Source: Ailurus styani (taxonomy: Eukaryota > Chordata > Mammalia > Carnivora > Ailuridae). Taken from it: DNA of 64,000 bases. Position numbers and translations under genes: made by a program. Location: assembly GCA_002007465.1 (NCBI GenBank), contig LNAC01000109.1:358037-422036 (forward strand), read 5' to 3'. Under the pieces are notes generated by a model. It did no database searches. It was not told where the DNA came from and was given only the letters and a program-made list of their open reading frames with translations. Below, one piece after another: positions 33,018 to 42,539 of the stretch (positions are counted from its first letter, which is position 1; the number at the start of each line of letters is the position of its first letter).

Positions 33018-33168
33018 AGCCAGAACTTTCTTTGGGAACTTGTTATAAATGCTGATTTTTAGACCTCACCCTAGATCCAGAAATCCTGGGGGTGTGGCCC
33101 AGCAATCCATGTGCCCCGACAAGGTTTTCTAGATGATTCGGATGCACGCTAATGTCTCAGAACCACTG
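33018..33168 (-). mobile_element. hAT-Charlie MITE (MER5-like), unit 1 of 4
   Basis: The text 'tttgggaacttgttataaat' precedes 'ctgggggtgtggcccagcaa' and 'gatgattcggatgcacgcta', ending in the terminal inverted repeat half 'tctcagaaccactg'. The left end is eroded. The 8 bp immediately to its right is AGCTGAGG. Confidence 0.8.
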
Positions 33169-33176
33169 AGCTGAGG

Positions 33177-33347
33177 CCTTGTTACTCCAAGTGTGGCTGC
33201 TCAGGCTGGTACCTCCCTCCATCAGGACCAAGGAACTTGTTAAAAACACAAAATCCCAGGCTCTTTCCCAGATTGGCTGAATAGGAAGCCTGCATTGTAA
33301 TAGTTTGTCCTGGTGATTCATGGGGACATTAACATTTGAAAACACAG
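33177..33347 (-). mobile_element. hAT-Charlie MITE (MER5A-like), unit 2 of 4
   Basis: Begins 'ccttgttactccaagtgtgg' (complement of the MER5A end, ccacactttgagtagcaagg), continues 'aaggaacttgttaaaaacac' and ends 'cattaacatttgaaaacac'. It is 171 bp long and flanked by AGCTGAGG on the left and ATCTGGGG on the right, 6 of 8 identical, as expected of a decayed 8-bp hAT target-site duplication. Confidence 0.85.
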
Positions 33348-33355
33348 ATCTGGGG

Positions 33356-33542
33356 CACTGGTTCTCAAACTTGCTTGAAAACTAGAATTGCCTGCAGAGC
33401 TTGAAAATCCACTGCCAAGTAGGACTCACTCCCAGTCTGGTGCACTGATCTGGGGGACAGCCTAGGTACTTGGAGGTGCTTAAGTGCCTCCCCAACCCCA
33501 TCTCAGGGAATGCTAATACGTAGCAAAGTTTGAGAACCACTG
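33356..33542 (+). mobile_element. hAT-Charlie-type MITE, unit 3 of 4, opposite orientation
   Basis: A 187-bp element with terminal inverted repeats 'cactggttctcaaactt' and 'aagtttgagaaccactg'. The flanking 8-mers ATCTGGGG (33348-33355) and ACCTAGGG (33543-33550) agree at 6 of 8 positions. The interior ('gaattgcctgcagagcttga') resembles MER5-type elements. Confidence 0.85.
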
Positions 33543-33550
33543 ACCTAGGG

Positions 33551-33731
33551 CAGGGTTCTCCCAGGAGCACAGGTCTCTGGGGTGGGGTGGGGGGGTCAGA
33601 GGGCTTGCTAGAAATGTAAATTCCTGAGCCCTGCCCCAGACCTACGGAATCAGAAACAGAAGGGCTAGAGCCAGCAATCTGTGACTTACGAAGTCCTCCA
33701 AAGTGATCTGGGCTGAGATCTGAGAACCATG
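33551..33731 (-). mobile_element. hAT-Charlie MITE (MER5-like), unit 4 of 4
   Basis: Starts 'cagggttctcccaggagcac', includes 'gagggcttgctagaaatgta' and 'ccccagacctacggaatcag', and ends 'ctgagaaccatg'. The flanking 8-mers ACCTAGGG and ATCAAGGG match at 6 of 8. A G-run cluster at 33579-33595 lies inside it. Confidence 0.8.
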
Positions 33732-34249
33732 ATCAAGGGCCTGTCTATAGCTCGCAGTTGACTCTGAGGATTGCTAGGATGATTAATGGTTCCCGTTTGC
33801 CAGAGACGGAAAGATTTCCCAGGACACAGGGCTGAAATCAGGACAGTCCTGGCCAAACTGGGGTGGTTGGTCCACCCCGATCAAGGACGAGTCCATTTTT
33901 ATGAAAGTGGTCCATGGTCCATTCCATTGGCCGAAACTTAGTCACTGACCATACCTTACTCTGATGGAGGCGAAATTATGGTTGAGCTGTGTGCCCAAGA
34001 GAAAGAGGAACGTGTTTTGGGGAGGACCTAGCTAGTCTCTGCCACAGCTCCTGACCACGAAGCAATGGTCTCACCCTTCAACTGTGCATGGAAAGGGGGG
34101 GGGTGCCAAAGTCTAAAGATGCCTCTAAAAAGGACTTGTTAAAAAAGGGTAAGTCCTTGCTCTCTGGGGATGCTCAGCTCACGGCTGACTTTTCTCCACC
34201 ACTTCTTGGCTTGTGACATCAGCATCTGGTATTAGCAGTTCAACAGGAA

Positions 34250-34306
34250 GGAAAAAGGAAAAAAAAAAAAAACAAAAAAAACCCCAGAAAAACCAACAGC
34301 AACCCC
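34250..34306. repeat. A-rich low-complexity tract
   Basis: Runs of A broken by single Gs or Cs, including thirteen or more consecutive As. Confidence 0.9.
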
Positions 34307-34429
34307 AGTGCTTCCCCAGTGAGTCTGCTCCCCGTTCGCAGGAGGCTGCAGCTGGGATGGGATGGAGTGAGCATATGGCTTTAGGGAGGCCCATTTGGTT
34401 CACTTAGCGGAGTTCGGTGGCCTGTGAAT

Positions 34430-34830
34430 GTTCAACACGTTTTAACATTAAAGTCGTCAGGCAGTTGGCCCAATTCCTGGCGCCCCGCGCTGCCGCTGAG
34501 GCCGGCTGTGCAGAAACAGAGGCGTGGGGCAGCTGATCTCCAGCGAGGCTGACGGCCCGGGACCAGAGCAACGGGCTTTCTGAATGCGTCACCTGCTTCT
34601 GATCCCCTGCTCCAGAGCATCCCAATTCAGGCTTTAATGCAAATGTCATCTCATTTGCCGAGGCAGGGAGGTTGTATTCCTCTGAATAGAAGAACCAGTC
34701 CCCTTCGGTCAGGGGGCTTCTCTGAGGCAGAGAGAAATTAGGACACATGCCAGGGAAGCCTTTGCCAGCGAGGAGGGAGAAAAAGTGCATTCTTGAATAC
34801 ATTCTGAACAGGATTTACAGAGGCAAGTAC
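34430..34830. promoter_or_regulatory. Candidate conserved non-coding element
   Basis: Repeat-free, with a short CpG-containing GC-rich part (34480-34565) next to an octamer-type sequence. The octamer ATGCAAAT lies at 34637-34644. An inverted repeat GCAAATG-tcatct-CATTTGC spans 34639-34658. Open frames on both minus frames (132 and 62 codons) are shadows of the GC-rich part. Conservation is inferred from appearance, not tested. Confidence 0.3.
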
Positions 34831-35199
34831 AGTGGGGTCACTCTGGTGGGCAAGGTTTCAGTTAAGGGTCATTTTTTTTTCCTCCCTAGATAGCACCTGA
34901 GACATCCTGATCTTTCCGACCCGTAGACGTCCTGCCAAGGGCCAGGGCCGGAGGGTGTGGGGGCTGGAAGTTCTTGATAGAATCTTGAACCCCGCCCCTC
35001 CCCCAGTACACTACATTCTCATGGAGAAAGGCCCCTTTTCAAGGACAGTGATCCTTACCTGGGTAGACAGGCTTTGCTCTCTGGGAAAGACCTTTTCTCT
35101 TAGGGAATTTTTGCTCAGGTATTGCTTACCTTTTCCTAAAGTTTTGATGAAGACAGCAATATCATCTTTGTCTTTTTCTTTCCCCTTCTTCTTCCCACC

Positions 35200-35704
35200 T
35201 GTATTAGTTTCTTCTGGCCACCCTAACAGATGGCTACAAACTCCACGGCTGAAAGCAATGCACATTTATTATCCATCCTACAGTTATAGAGGCCAGAAGT
35301 CCAAAACCCACCCCAGGGCTAAAGTCAAGGTGTTGGCAAGGTCAGGGTCAGTTCCTTCTGCAGCCTTTAGGGGAGGATCTGTGTCCTGGCCTCTTTGGCT
35401 TCTGGAGGCTGCCTGCATCCAGTGGCTCAGGACTCCTTCCGGGAACCCCTCCAGCCTCCTGCTTCTATCCCTATACCTCCTCCTCTGTCCTTTGATCTCC
35501 TTGCCTCCCTCTCTTTTGTAAGGACCTCATGACTGCCTTGGACTCCCCTGGATAATCCAGAGAATTTCCTCATCTCAACATCCTTAACTCAATCCCATCT
35601 GCAAATCCCTATTTTCCCTGTAAGATAACACTCACAAGTTATGGGAATAAGGATGTGGATAATATTTTTTTGGGGGGGTGTGTCTGGATATCCAGTCCAC
35701 TACA
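35200..35704 (-). mobile_element. MLT1-type MaLR solo LTR
   Basis: On the plus strand it starts 'tgtattagtttcttctggcc' and runs through 'acatttattatccatcctac agttatagaggccagaag', 'ggcttctggaggctgcctgc' and 'aacatccttaactcaatccc' to 'ccagtccactaca'. This is the complement of an MLT1 LTR with TG...CA ends, about 505 bp. The flanks CCACC and CCATC could be its 5-bp duplication. A 188-codon open frame at 34955-35521 overlaps it and is not a gene. Confidence 0.88.
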
Positions 35705-35714
35705 CCATCCTTCT

Positions 35715-35828
35715 TTCTTTTCATTAACAAATACTTACCGAGGACTCTATGTGTCAGGTCCCCTGCTTGAAGTTGGGGCTCTGATGAGCATAGACAGGCA
35801 TGGTCTCTGAGCTCACACTCTACAGTGA
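35715..35828 (+). repeat. L2 LINE 3' end fragment
   Basis: The blocks 'attaacaaatacttaccgag', 'gactctatgtgtcaggtccc' and 'gcatggtctctgagctcaca' follow the L2 end (caacaaatatttattgagc, actatgtgccaggcac, ggtccctgccctcatgg). Confidence 0.7.
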
Positions 35829-35929
35829 AAGCAGACTTCTTTCAGAGTTGCACACATTTGTGTGAAATGACATGACCATCATAAAGGTGCATGGGACAAT
35901 GAGACTGTGTCCTAGAGGGATGTGCTTGA

Positions 35930-36840
35930 TCTAGTCTGGGGAGGGGAAGTAAGGGACAGTTAAGTGGTTTCCAAAGGATCTGTGGAAGGCCATGAAGGCC
36001 ATGTCAGCAATTTTGGTCTTTGTCCCAAGAATAAAGAGGATCCACTGGAATGTTTTAAGTAGAAGAGTGTTAGGATCAGATTTACATTCCAAGACTCCCA
36101 GCAGATCCTGCATGGAGAATAGGCTAGAAGCAGGCCATTGTAGTGGTCTGGTGAGAGCTGAAGGTGGTGGAGACAAGCTGTGGGCACCAGGCAGCCAGAC
36201 AGCGGGGGCCTCGGAGATACTAGTCTCTCTCTTTCACCCTCTTTCTCTCAGTGATGGATTGTCTCAAGCTGGTGTTGTAGAAGAACATTGTAAAATCAAA
36301 CACGTTTATATCAATGCACTTCAAATATTAACTAAGACCTCTATGACAAGTGAGAGGGTGGCTGGGCCTGGAGAGTTCAGTCCCAAATGGAGGGTCCCTC
36401 GGATCTATAGCTCAAGCCCAGGAACGTGATGCTGCAGGGCTGGTCTGGTAGGAAGTGGTCCAGTAGTCTACATTCTTCCAAAGAGCTGAAGACCTCATGT
36501 GGGTGCAGGGGCCATGGGAGAATGAAGTCATTTAAAGTGATTTCCAAGAGCACATGACAACAGTTGGACATATTTGACTACGTAGGAATCATGTTCAATG
36601 TCAGGCATGATTTCAATGGGAAGTCCAGTAGATGTAGGGGGTGGGTTTTGGGAATGGACGCTCTTTGAATGGGATGATGTGCAGTACAGAGAGCCCAAAG
36701 TATAGAAGGAATGATTGAGAGAAAAGGAGATGCAGGCACAACCGACTACCTCTATTCAAATATCTCAAGGGTTGCCATATAGAAGAAGGGATAGAATTAT
36801 TCTGTGTGACTTGAGAGGAAGACCTAAGGCAAATGGATGA
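35930..36840 (-). repeat. Ancient LINE (CR1/L2-clade) region, probable
   Basis: The segments 'ggatctgtggaaggccatga', 'ttttaagtagaagagtgtta', 'ggccattgtagtggtctggt' and 'ttcaatgggaagtccagtag' resemble a widespread mammalian ancient repeat (ggagccattgaaggattttaagcagg, then caatagtccaggtgagaga). I recall it as the complement of a CR1/L2-clade reverse-transcriptase coding strand. Heavily diverged, with approximate edges. Confidence 0.4.
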
Positions 36841-37084
36841 CATGATAAGATTTTAGGTCAAAAGACAGAAGAATGCTCTAAGAAATAAAGCTACCCAACA
36901 ACAGGATGACTTAGGGGAAAGTCTGAAGAGAGATACGGGTGCCTACCAAGATAACAAGCACTATTGGAGCTAGCGGTCAGGAAGACATGGTTCCTGTCCT
37001 TTGTTATGTCATTTTGGAAGTCAAGGATATAATAAAATTAGAGTATTTTATGTGGAAAAGGGGGCCTGAATGTGGCATGGGAGG

Positions 37085-37660
37085 GGCTTGAGTCAACCCG
37101 TCTCAACCCATCCCCACGACCTCGCCAGGCAGCCTTCTGTAAACAACAGCCTCTGGCCGCTGAGTCATCATCGTGGCAAGAGACGGTGAAAGCTGGGCGA
37201 TGAGTCTTCTCAAAGAGGCAGACTGTCTCACAGGCCGGATTAAGACGTGATTGATTGTGTTAGCCTATCTAAATAAAGAGTTTCCCATTAGCCAGCCATG
37301 AAAGCATGACGGATAAAGTCCTTGAGCAAACACCAGCTGCGCTCCTGTAGGTACAGTTCCATGGAGACGGGCCTTGACCCACAGATGAGGCGGATCTGGT
37401 TTTAATGGCACGTGTAGCCTCGCTAGGGACCCTACGGGAACCTGATGCCCGAAAACATATTGATCATAAAACAGGTGTCCCCTGGCCCTGCCTCCCTGCT
37501 CCAAAGAGCCTGCAGATGATTTGGCTTTCCTTGCAGTTTTCCTACAGGAAAATCATGTTCAGGCCTCTCAAATGTCCCATCGGCTAGAGCTTTAGTCTGG
37601 TTTTTAACACATCACCTTTCCTGATGAATTTTGTCGGTGCAAATGTTTCCACGAGACAAT
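37085..37660. promoter_or_regulatory. Candidate conserved non-coding element
   Basis: About 570 bp without a repeat match, with retained CpGs and several compact binding-site-like strings. These include an AP-1 site TGAGTCA at 37161-37167 and A/T-rich homeobox-type strings. No open frame above 80 codons. Functional status is inference. Confidence 0.3.
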
Positions 37661-37819
37661 AGTTGGTTGTCAGAGAGTGACTCTGGGTCATAACCCCGAG
37701 GACCAGATCCTGCCCTGTCATGAATTCACTGAGGCTCTGTCACTCCCTTTGGCCTCTTGGTGGCCACCTGGATGGACTCTTCCTAACAGCAACCTCATCC
37801 CTTCATGGCCATCAATGCC

Positions 37820-38310
37820 AGTCATTTGCTTATTTGCCCTCAGACCTATCACCAGCTCTTACTCCGTACCATGCCACAAGACTACAATCCCCAGGCTCCT
37901 TTGCACCTGGCTCCTAGCAGGGCTGTGCCAATAGGGGGCGCCAGTGGAAGATTGGAGGGCGGAAGAAAGAGAAGCCTTGGGAGCTACAGTCCCTCCTCCG
38001 TCAGCCCAGCTCATCCATCCTCCCTCCACAGGCCCCCAATGGTTCAAATTTCCGTGGGATGGACCTCAGCTCCTGAGTTCTGGCAACCCTGCCTCTTCCC
38101 TTTGTCTCCGGCACTGGGAGGGAGTGACACGGAGGGTAGCAGCTTCCTGCTCTGGGGAATATCTTAGTAGTCTCACTGTCCCCTCTTGAATGTCTTCGTT
38201 CTTCTGTTCCCTTTGTAATCAAGCCCCTGTATAAAATCCCCTCTTTCTAGATTACCTGGAGTGGCTTCTGTTTTCCTGTCTGGGCCCTGACTAAGTCAAT
38301 GTCCATTCAG
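37820..38310 (+). repeat. Ancient LTR-like interspersed repeat (family not named)
   Basis: The layout is 'caagactacaatccccaggc', then 'ccaatagggggcgccagtgg', then 'agattggagggcggaagaaa'. Near the end it reads 'gattacctggagtggcttct' and 'gtctgggccctgactaagtc'. I recall a mammalian repeat with the same order (ccaatgggaggcactgg, agatcggagggcgggagga, ggaccctgactgata) but cannot name the family with certainty. It contains the CTCF-like motif listed next. Confidence 0.5.
37928..37941 (+). promoter_or_regulatory. CTCF-like core motif inside an old repeat
   Basis: CCAATAGGGGGCGC agrees with the CTCF core at 13 of 14 positions; the exception is A at position 4. The two CpG/GC dinucleotides of the core are preserved, although the surrounding repeat looks decayed. 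Confidence 0.4.
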
Positions 38311-38634
38311 TTTCTAGGTTGTTTCTAGCACAGACCCTCAGATGCTAACCTGCAAGGTTTGGGACAGAACCCGCCAGTCCATCCTTCTCGTTTCAGAACA
38401 CAAAATGATCATTGTACATTTTCTCGGGTCATGGATTTTATCCATAGATTTGGGGCAAGCAAAATAGCTGTGGTTTTTATACTAAGACACACACGAATAC
38501 ATTGTAGTGGAAAAGTCACAGGATTTTAAGATTAAACCAGAAAGTGCCAGAATCTTTTTGCACTTGTGAGAAGCCCACGGATACCCTTCTTCCTTTTGAA
38601 CTGCTTTAGACAAAAGGTATGAAAAGCACCGCCA

Positions 38635-38840
38635 TAGATCATGGATTGGAAACCTTTTTCTCCAGAGGGGCCAGAGAGTAGTTTATGCTTCACAAGCCAA
38701 GTGATCTCTGTTGTCACCCCTTAGCTTGGTCACTGAAGCACCAAAGCAGCCATGGGCCCAGTGTAAATGAATGACAATGGCCCCTGTGCCAATAAAACTT
38801 TATTACAAAAACGAGTAGCAGGCTCAACATCCCCCTGACC
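38635..38840 (+). mobile_element. hAT-type MITE remnant
   Basis: The segments 'ggaaacctttttctccagag gggccagagagta', 'caccaaagcagccatgggcc' and 'ccaataaaactttattacaa' followed by 'aacgagtagcaggctcaac' match, in order, a MER-class hAT MITE I recall. That element runs aaactttttctgtaaagggccagatagta, gcagccatagaca, ccaataaaactttatttacaaaaacaggcagcaggc. The family name is not certain. Confidence 0.7.
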
Positions 38841-40460
38841 CTTATGAAAGGTAATGGCAGTGGTGGGTCCAGCGGGTGTTAGAGGCTCCCTGCAGATAAT
38901 TACCTGATTGAAAGCATGGTATGGGGAGATCCCATAGCTGTGAGCACGTTTATTTGGAGAAGGGAAAGGCCAGGGGTAGTAGGTCAGTTGAACAACCATC
39001 CTGGTGTGCATGTTGAGAGGTCTGGCAGCCCTAAACCAGGTGTGGACAGTCAGGTTAGGATAGACCTTGACTCAGTTTCTCACTATGCCCATCATTAACT
39101 CCCATGGAGATTGTTCCAATTTCTCTTCCTTGCTATGAATTTCAGGAGTCCTCAGGGCATCGTTACTCTGTTCTTTTCCCCTTAGTTCCTGCAACCTTTG
39201 CTAGAAACACGTCTGTTGACTCATTGTGTTCTCTGGGACACTGCATAGAGTAAAGCAGGGCCCTGAGCCACTGGCCTTCCTGTTCGATTGATGGAGTGAC
39301 TCGGGGCTTCTCTCCCTGGCTCCAGTGCCCACCACATTCCGCACCAGGCCTCCCTGAACGAATACAACTAATTAGTATTTGCAAAGGGATTCCTGTGGCT
39401 GAGGTGAGAGCCACCAGAAGGGCCTGGTATAATCACTGTTATATCCGTGGCTTACATAATTCCTGGTCCACCCTGGAATGATTTTTTAAGCCTCGGTAAT
39501 TGGCGAATTACAGTGTGAGTGCTGAGAACCAGCTGTGGTTGTAAGTGCCTCGAACGTTTCTATAGGTGGTAGGGAGCTGGGCGTAAATTTTGATGGATGG
39601 GTTTGGGAAATTACAGCTCAGGTTCCCATGCAGCTGCTTCAAAAAAATCCTGAACAAAGGACATGTCTAAGCAGATGTGCCGTTAGCAATTAGATGATTT
39701 TAAAAGCCGTCTGATCACTATTTATGGCTGGATAAAGAAAAGATATTTATTGCACCTCTGTGATCTGAGTCAAAGTGGAACACCGATTGGGACCACCTTG
39801 CATCAGCTCTGGGGCTGGAAGAGCAAGGACCCAAAAGGAACAAACCAGGAGTCGCCTGTCTTGGAGCCGGCTCGGTGATTCAGAAGGGTCTGTGAATGAA
39901 TGAATGAGTGAGCCAGTTGGGCCCCTCTCTATTCCCAGGCTCTCTTCTTTGAGAAGGAATTTTTTCACCGAGGACGATTAGACACCAGGGAGGCTCCTTC
40001 ACCGACCAGAGGCTCCCGGATTCCCTTCTTCAACAGCTCGATGCGTTCAGAAAAGGTTGTTTTCCCGAGACTCCTTTTCCACCTCTGAACCTCCTGTCCA
40101 GCCCCGAAGGTATGTGAGCTCTCAGCTCCAGTGGAAAATGGTAGGGAGGCTTCTCATTTCCCCCCAGTGAGTCACATACATCCTGTGCCATCTCTGGAGG
40201 ACTTTTTCTGTCCTCCTGCCCTCTGTCCCTTTCTCATGCTTCTTTCAAAGGCCCCCATGGCTCACAGCGCCACGAGCGGTGGGCAGGAACCCTACCCATC
40301 TACACTCCCCATTTGCACAAGGAAAATGATTACCCCTCCGATCCCGCGGGCTGGGGTGCCGTCCCCTGTGTGACAGGCTGCAGTGCCAAGATATCCATCA
40401 AGGCAAGAAAGAAAACCTTTGTTAGAGGAAAGCGGGCCCATCCAGGGCAGGGGTGGGGGT
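38841..40460. other. Unannotated, repeat-poor sequence up to the assembly gap
   Basis: About 1.6 kb with no recognised repeat, apart from a short GAAT run at 39893-39912. The part at 39480-39760 is AT-rich and may be conserved. No gene is supported. Confidence 0.4.
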
Positions 40461-40715
40461 NNNNNNNNNNNNNNNNNNNNNNNNNNNNNNNNNNNNNNNN
40501 NNNNNNNNNNNNNNNNNNNNNNNNNNNNNNNNNNNNNNNNNNNNNNNNNNNNNNNNNNNNNNNNNNNNNNNNNNNNNNNNNNNNNNNNNNNNNNNNNNNN
40601 NNNNNNNNNNNNNNNNNNNNNNNNNNNNNNNNNNNNNNNNNNNNNNNNNNNNNNNNNNNNNNNNNNNNNNNNNNNNNNNNNNNNNNNNNNNNNNNNNNNN
40701 NNNNNNNNNNNNNNN
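40461..40715. other. Assembly gap (255 Ns) with G-rich flanks
   Basis: 255 consecutive N. The left flank is 'ccagggcaggggtgggggt' and the right flank is 'tgggggtggaggtgggggcc'. Both are the same G-rich character, so the missing DNA is probably a G-rich tandem array. Long frames spanning the gap are artefacts of translating Ns. Confidence 0.97.
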
Positions 40716-41571
40716 TGGGGGTGGAGGTGGGGGCCGGGAACCTGACAGGGTGAAAAAGGGGTGTTGATGGATCTGATGTGAAAAGAGAGGAGAGGCAATG
40801 AGCCTGAGCGTCCAGCTGGGCCGTGCCAGACAGCTGGGCCTCTGACAGCAAATCCACTGCCCTCTCCCTCAGCCCTCCGCCGCTGGGGCAGGGAGGTTGG
40901 CACCCCCGGCCGTGACAGGTGCAGGCGAAGGGTGAGCGATGCAGGAGCTGGAGAGAGCTTGTACCCCTGTCATGGCTTGCTGGCAGCCAACACGTGATAA
41001 TGCTTGAGTTCCATGAATCAGTCAGGCTGACACTTCTTAGGGAACCAAAGCCCTTCATGGGTTCCCTCTTTTTGAAGGGAACCGTCAAGAGGAAGCAAAG
41101 TGCCCTGGGAACAAGTGGACAGACAGTGTCATCGGAGGCCCTCGTGGCTTCTAGTGTTTTGGATGTTTCTTCCCCCCACTTGCCCTGCACTTGTTTACCT
41201 GCATTAGTGACAGGCCTAGAATAAAGCCATTGTTGAGCTAATCAGCTTTGTTCTCTATGCAGACATTCTGGCTTAGGGCTGAACATGGACTGATGCCCAT
41301 AGCAGGATAGAACAATGATGACATTCATGAGTCAGCATTAGGTCAGTCCTGCTGCTGTCAAGGGTCATTATTTGTTGCTTTTAAGAGGGATGCTTTTTGC
41401 CTTCAGCCAAGCCACCAACACCCATGGGTAAAGGAAAATGCATGAGGATTTGCCCTGGTGTGTCTGAATTTTATATCCTACATTTCTTGGCAGCCCGGGC
41501 AATCAGACTAAGGAGGACTCCACCACAAAGCAGCCATCTGCTGGCAAGGCAGGTATCAAGCCTGCCTCCTC
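40716..41571. other. Unannotated sequence
   Basis: No recognised repeat or gene between the gap and the open frame that starts at 41572. The 11-mer 'ggccctcgtgg' near 41138 also occurs in arm B of the inverted duplication, but the match does not extend. Confidence 0.4.
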
Positions 41572-42171
41572 GTGCTCCCTTGCCCCCCCACCAAGGGGGC
41601 TGCCCAGAGTTGGGCCAGAGAAGAAACTTGGTCTGGGGTCCCCATGGCTCTTTGTGCTAAGAGGAGCCGTGGGGGAATAAGCCAGCAGTCCCAACAGGGA
41701 GAATTACTCTTGACCTTGCAAAAGAGTTTTTATCAGGACAGTCTTTCCAAGATTGCCTTTGGAAAATGTGTCAGATCCGCCGACAATGTCAGGACACTTG
41801 GATCGTTAAATCTTATGTCTGTGCAGTGGAACAAAGTCCGAGCTCCTGTGAAGGCATGGTATGTTACTACCGACCACGAGGGTCCCTGCTTTTTAATTAC
41901 TCCTGCTGAGCCTAGGAACAGAGGCTGGATGAGACTCAGGGTCCTTTCTGGCCAATCTGTACTCTTGCACCCCAAAATTGGCAGCTGCCGAGAGCTCAGC
42001 CAACCCCTGGATGTGGGCGCTGCACACGGACCTCCCTTAGCAAAAATTAAAAATAATTGTCCACGGTGGGGTTCAAAGAGAGCTCTACCCCTTCGATCTT
42101 ATAATTGTTCTTCCCGGTTGCAGACCCTCTCTGGTGTGAAACTCACATGTTCAACAGATGAAATAAGCTAA
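41572..42171 (+). other. 199-codon open frame, coding status doubtful
   Basis: This is the longest uninterrupted ATG frame in the window that contains neither Ns nor an interspersed repeat. The predicted peptide has no signal peptide, membrane segment, repeated motif or family I recognise, and its composition (many Ser, Arg, Leu, Pro) is typical of translated non-coding DNA. It contains arm A of the 59-bp inverted duplication. A frame of this length can occur by chance in 64 kb, so I do not propose a gene. Confidence 0.15.
41857..41915 (+). repeat. 59-bp inverted duplication, arm A
   Basis: Ungapped match to the reverse complement of 42628-42686 at 54 of 59 positions. It includes uninterrupted runs 'ttactaccgaccacgaggg' and 'ttaattactcctgctgagcc'. 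Mismatches are one at position 7 and four in the ten bases after 'gaggg'. It does not match any repeat family I know. Confidence 0.95.
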
Positions 42172-42539
42172 GTATGCATGAAAACTGCTTTTTCTTTTTT
42201 TTCAGAATTCTGTTCGAGCTAGAAAAACAAAACCCACAGCAAAAATCAATAGAGCTCATGCCGATTCGATACATGACCCCCAAACAGCATGTTCATCAGT
42301 GTGCGTGCACGCGGTTGGCTTTGTTTTCAAGTCTCTCCCTTTTGCAGAGTGAAATACTGAGGCAGAAGGATGTCAGTCCATTCCCTGGGGCCCCAGGGCC
42401 GGCAAGATTGAAGTCGAGGCCTCTTCTGCTCCGTCTCCTGGCAAACAGCTGCTTGTCAAGGTGTCTACATTCCTCCCGGCCAGGAGAAACCAGAGCAATT
42501 AAAAACAAAAGACTTCTATCCATCCGTAGCATTCCCCGA

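Noticed and set aside
34470..34570. CpG island and promoter
   Set aside because: The GC-rich patch is only about 100 bp with a modest number of CpGs, too short for an island, and no exon follows.
34955..35521. 188-codon plus-strand open frame
   Set aside because: More than half of it lies in the antisense of an MLT1 LTR and the remainder has no recognisable domain.
41128..41155. Third copy of the 59-bp block
   Set aside because: Only the 11-mer ggccctcgtgg is shared with arm B; the flanks do not align, so chance is sufficient.
40292..41190. Long open frames of up to 286 codons crossing 40461-40715
   Set aside because: They exist only because 255 Ns were translated as unknown residues; no real coding evidence on either side.
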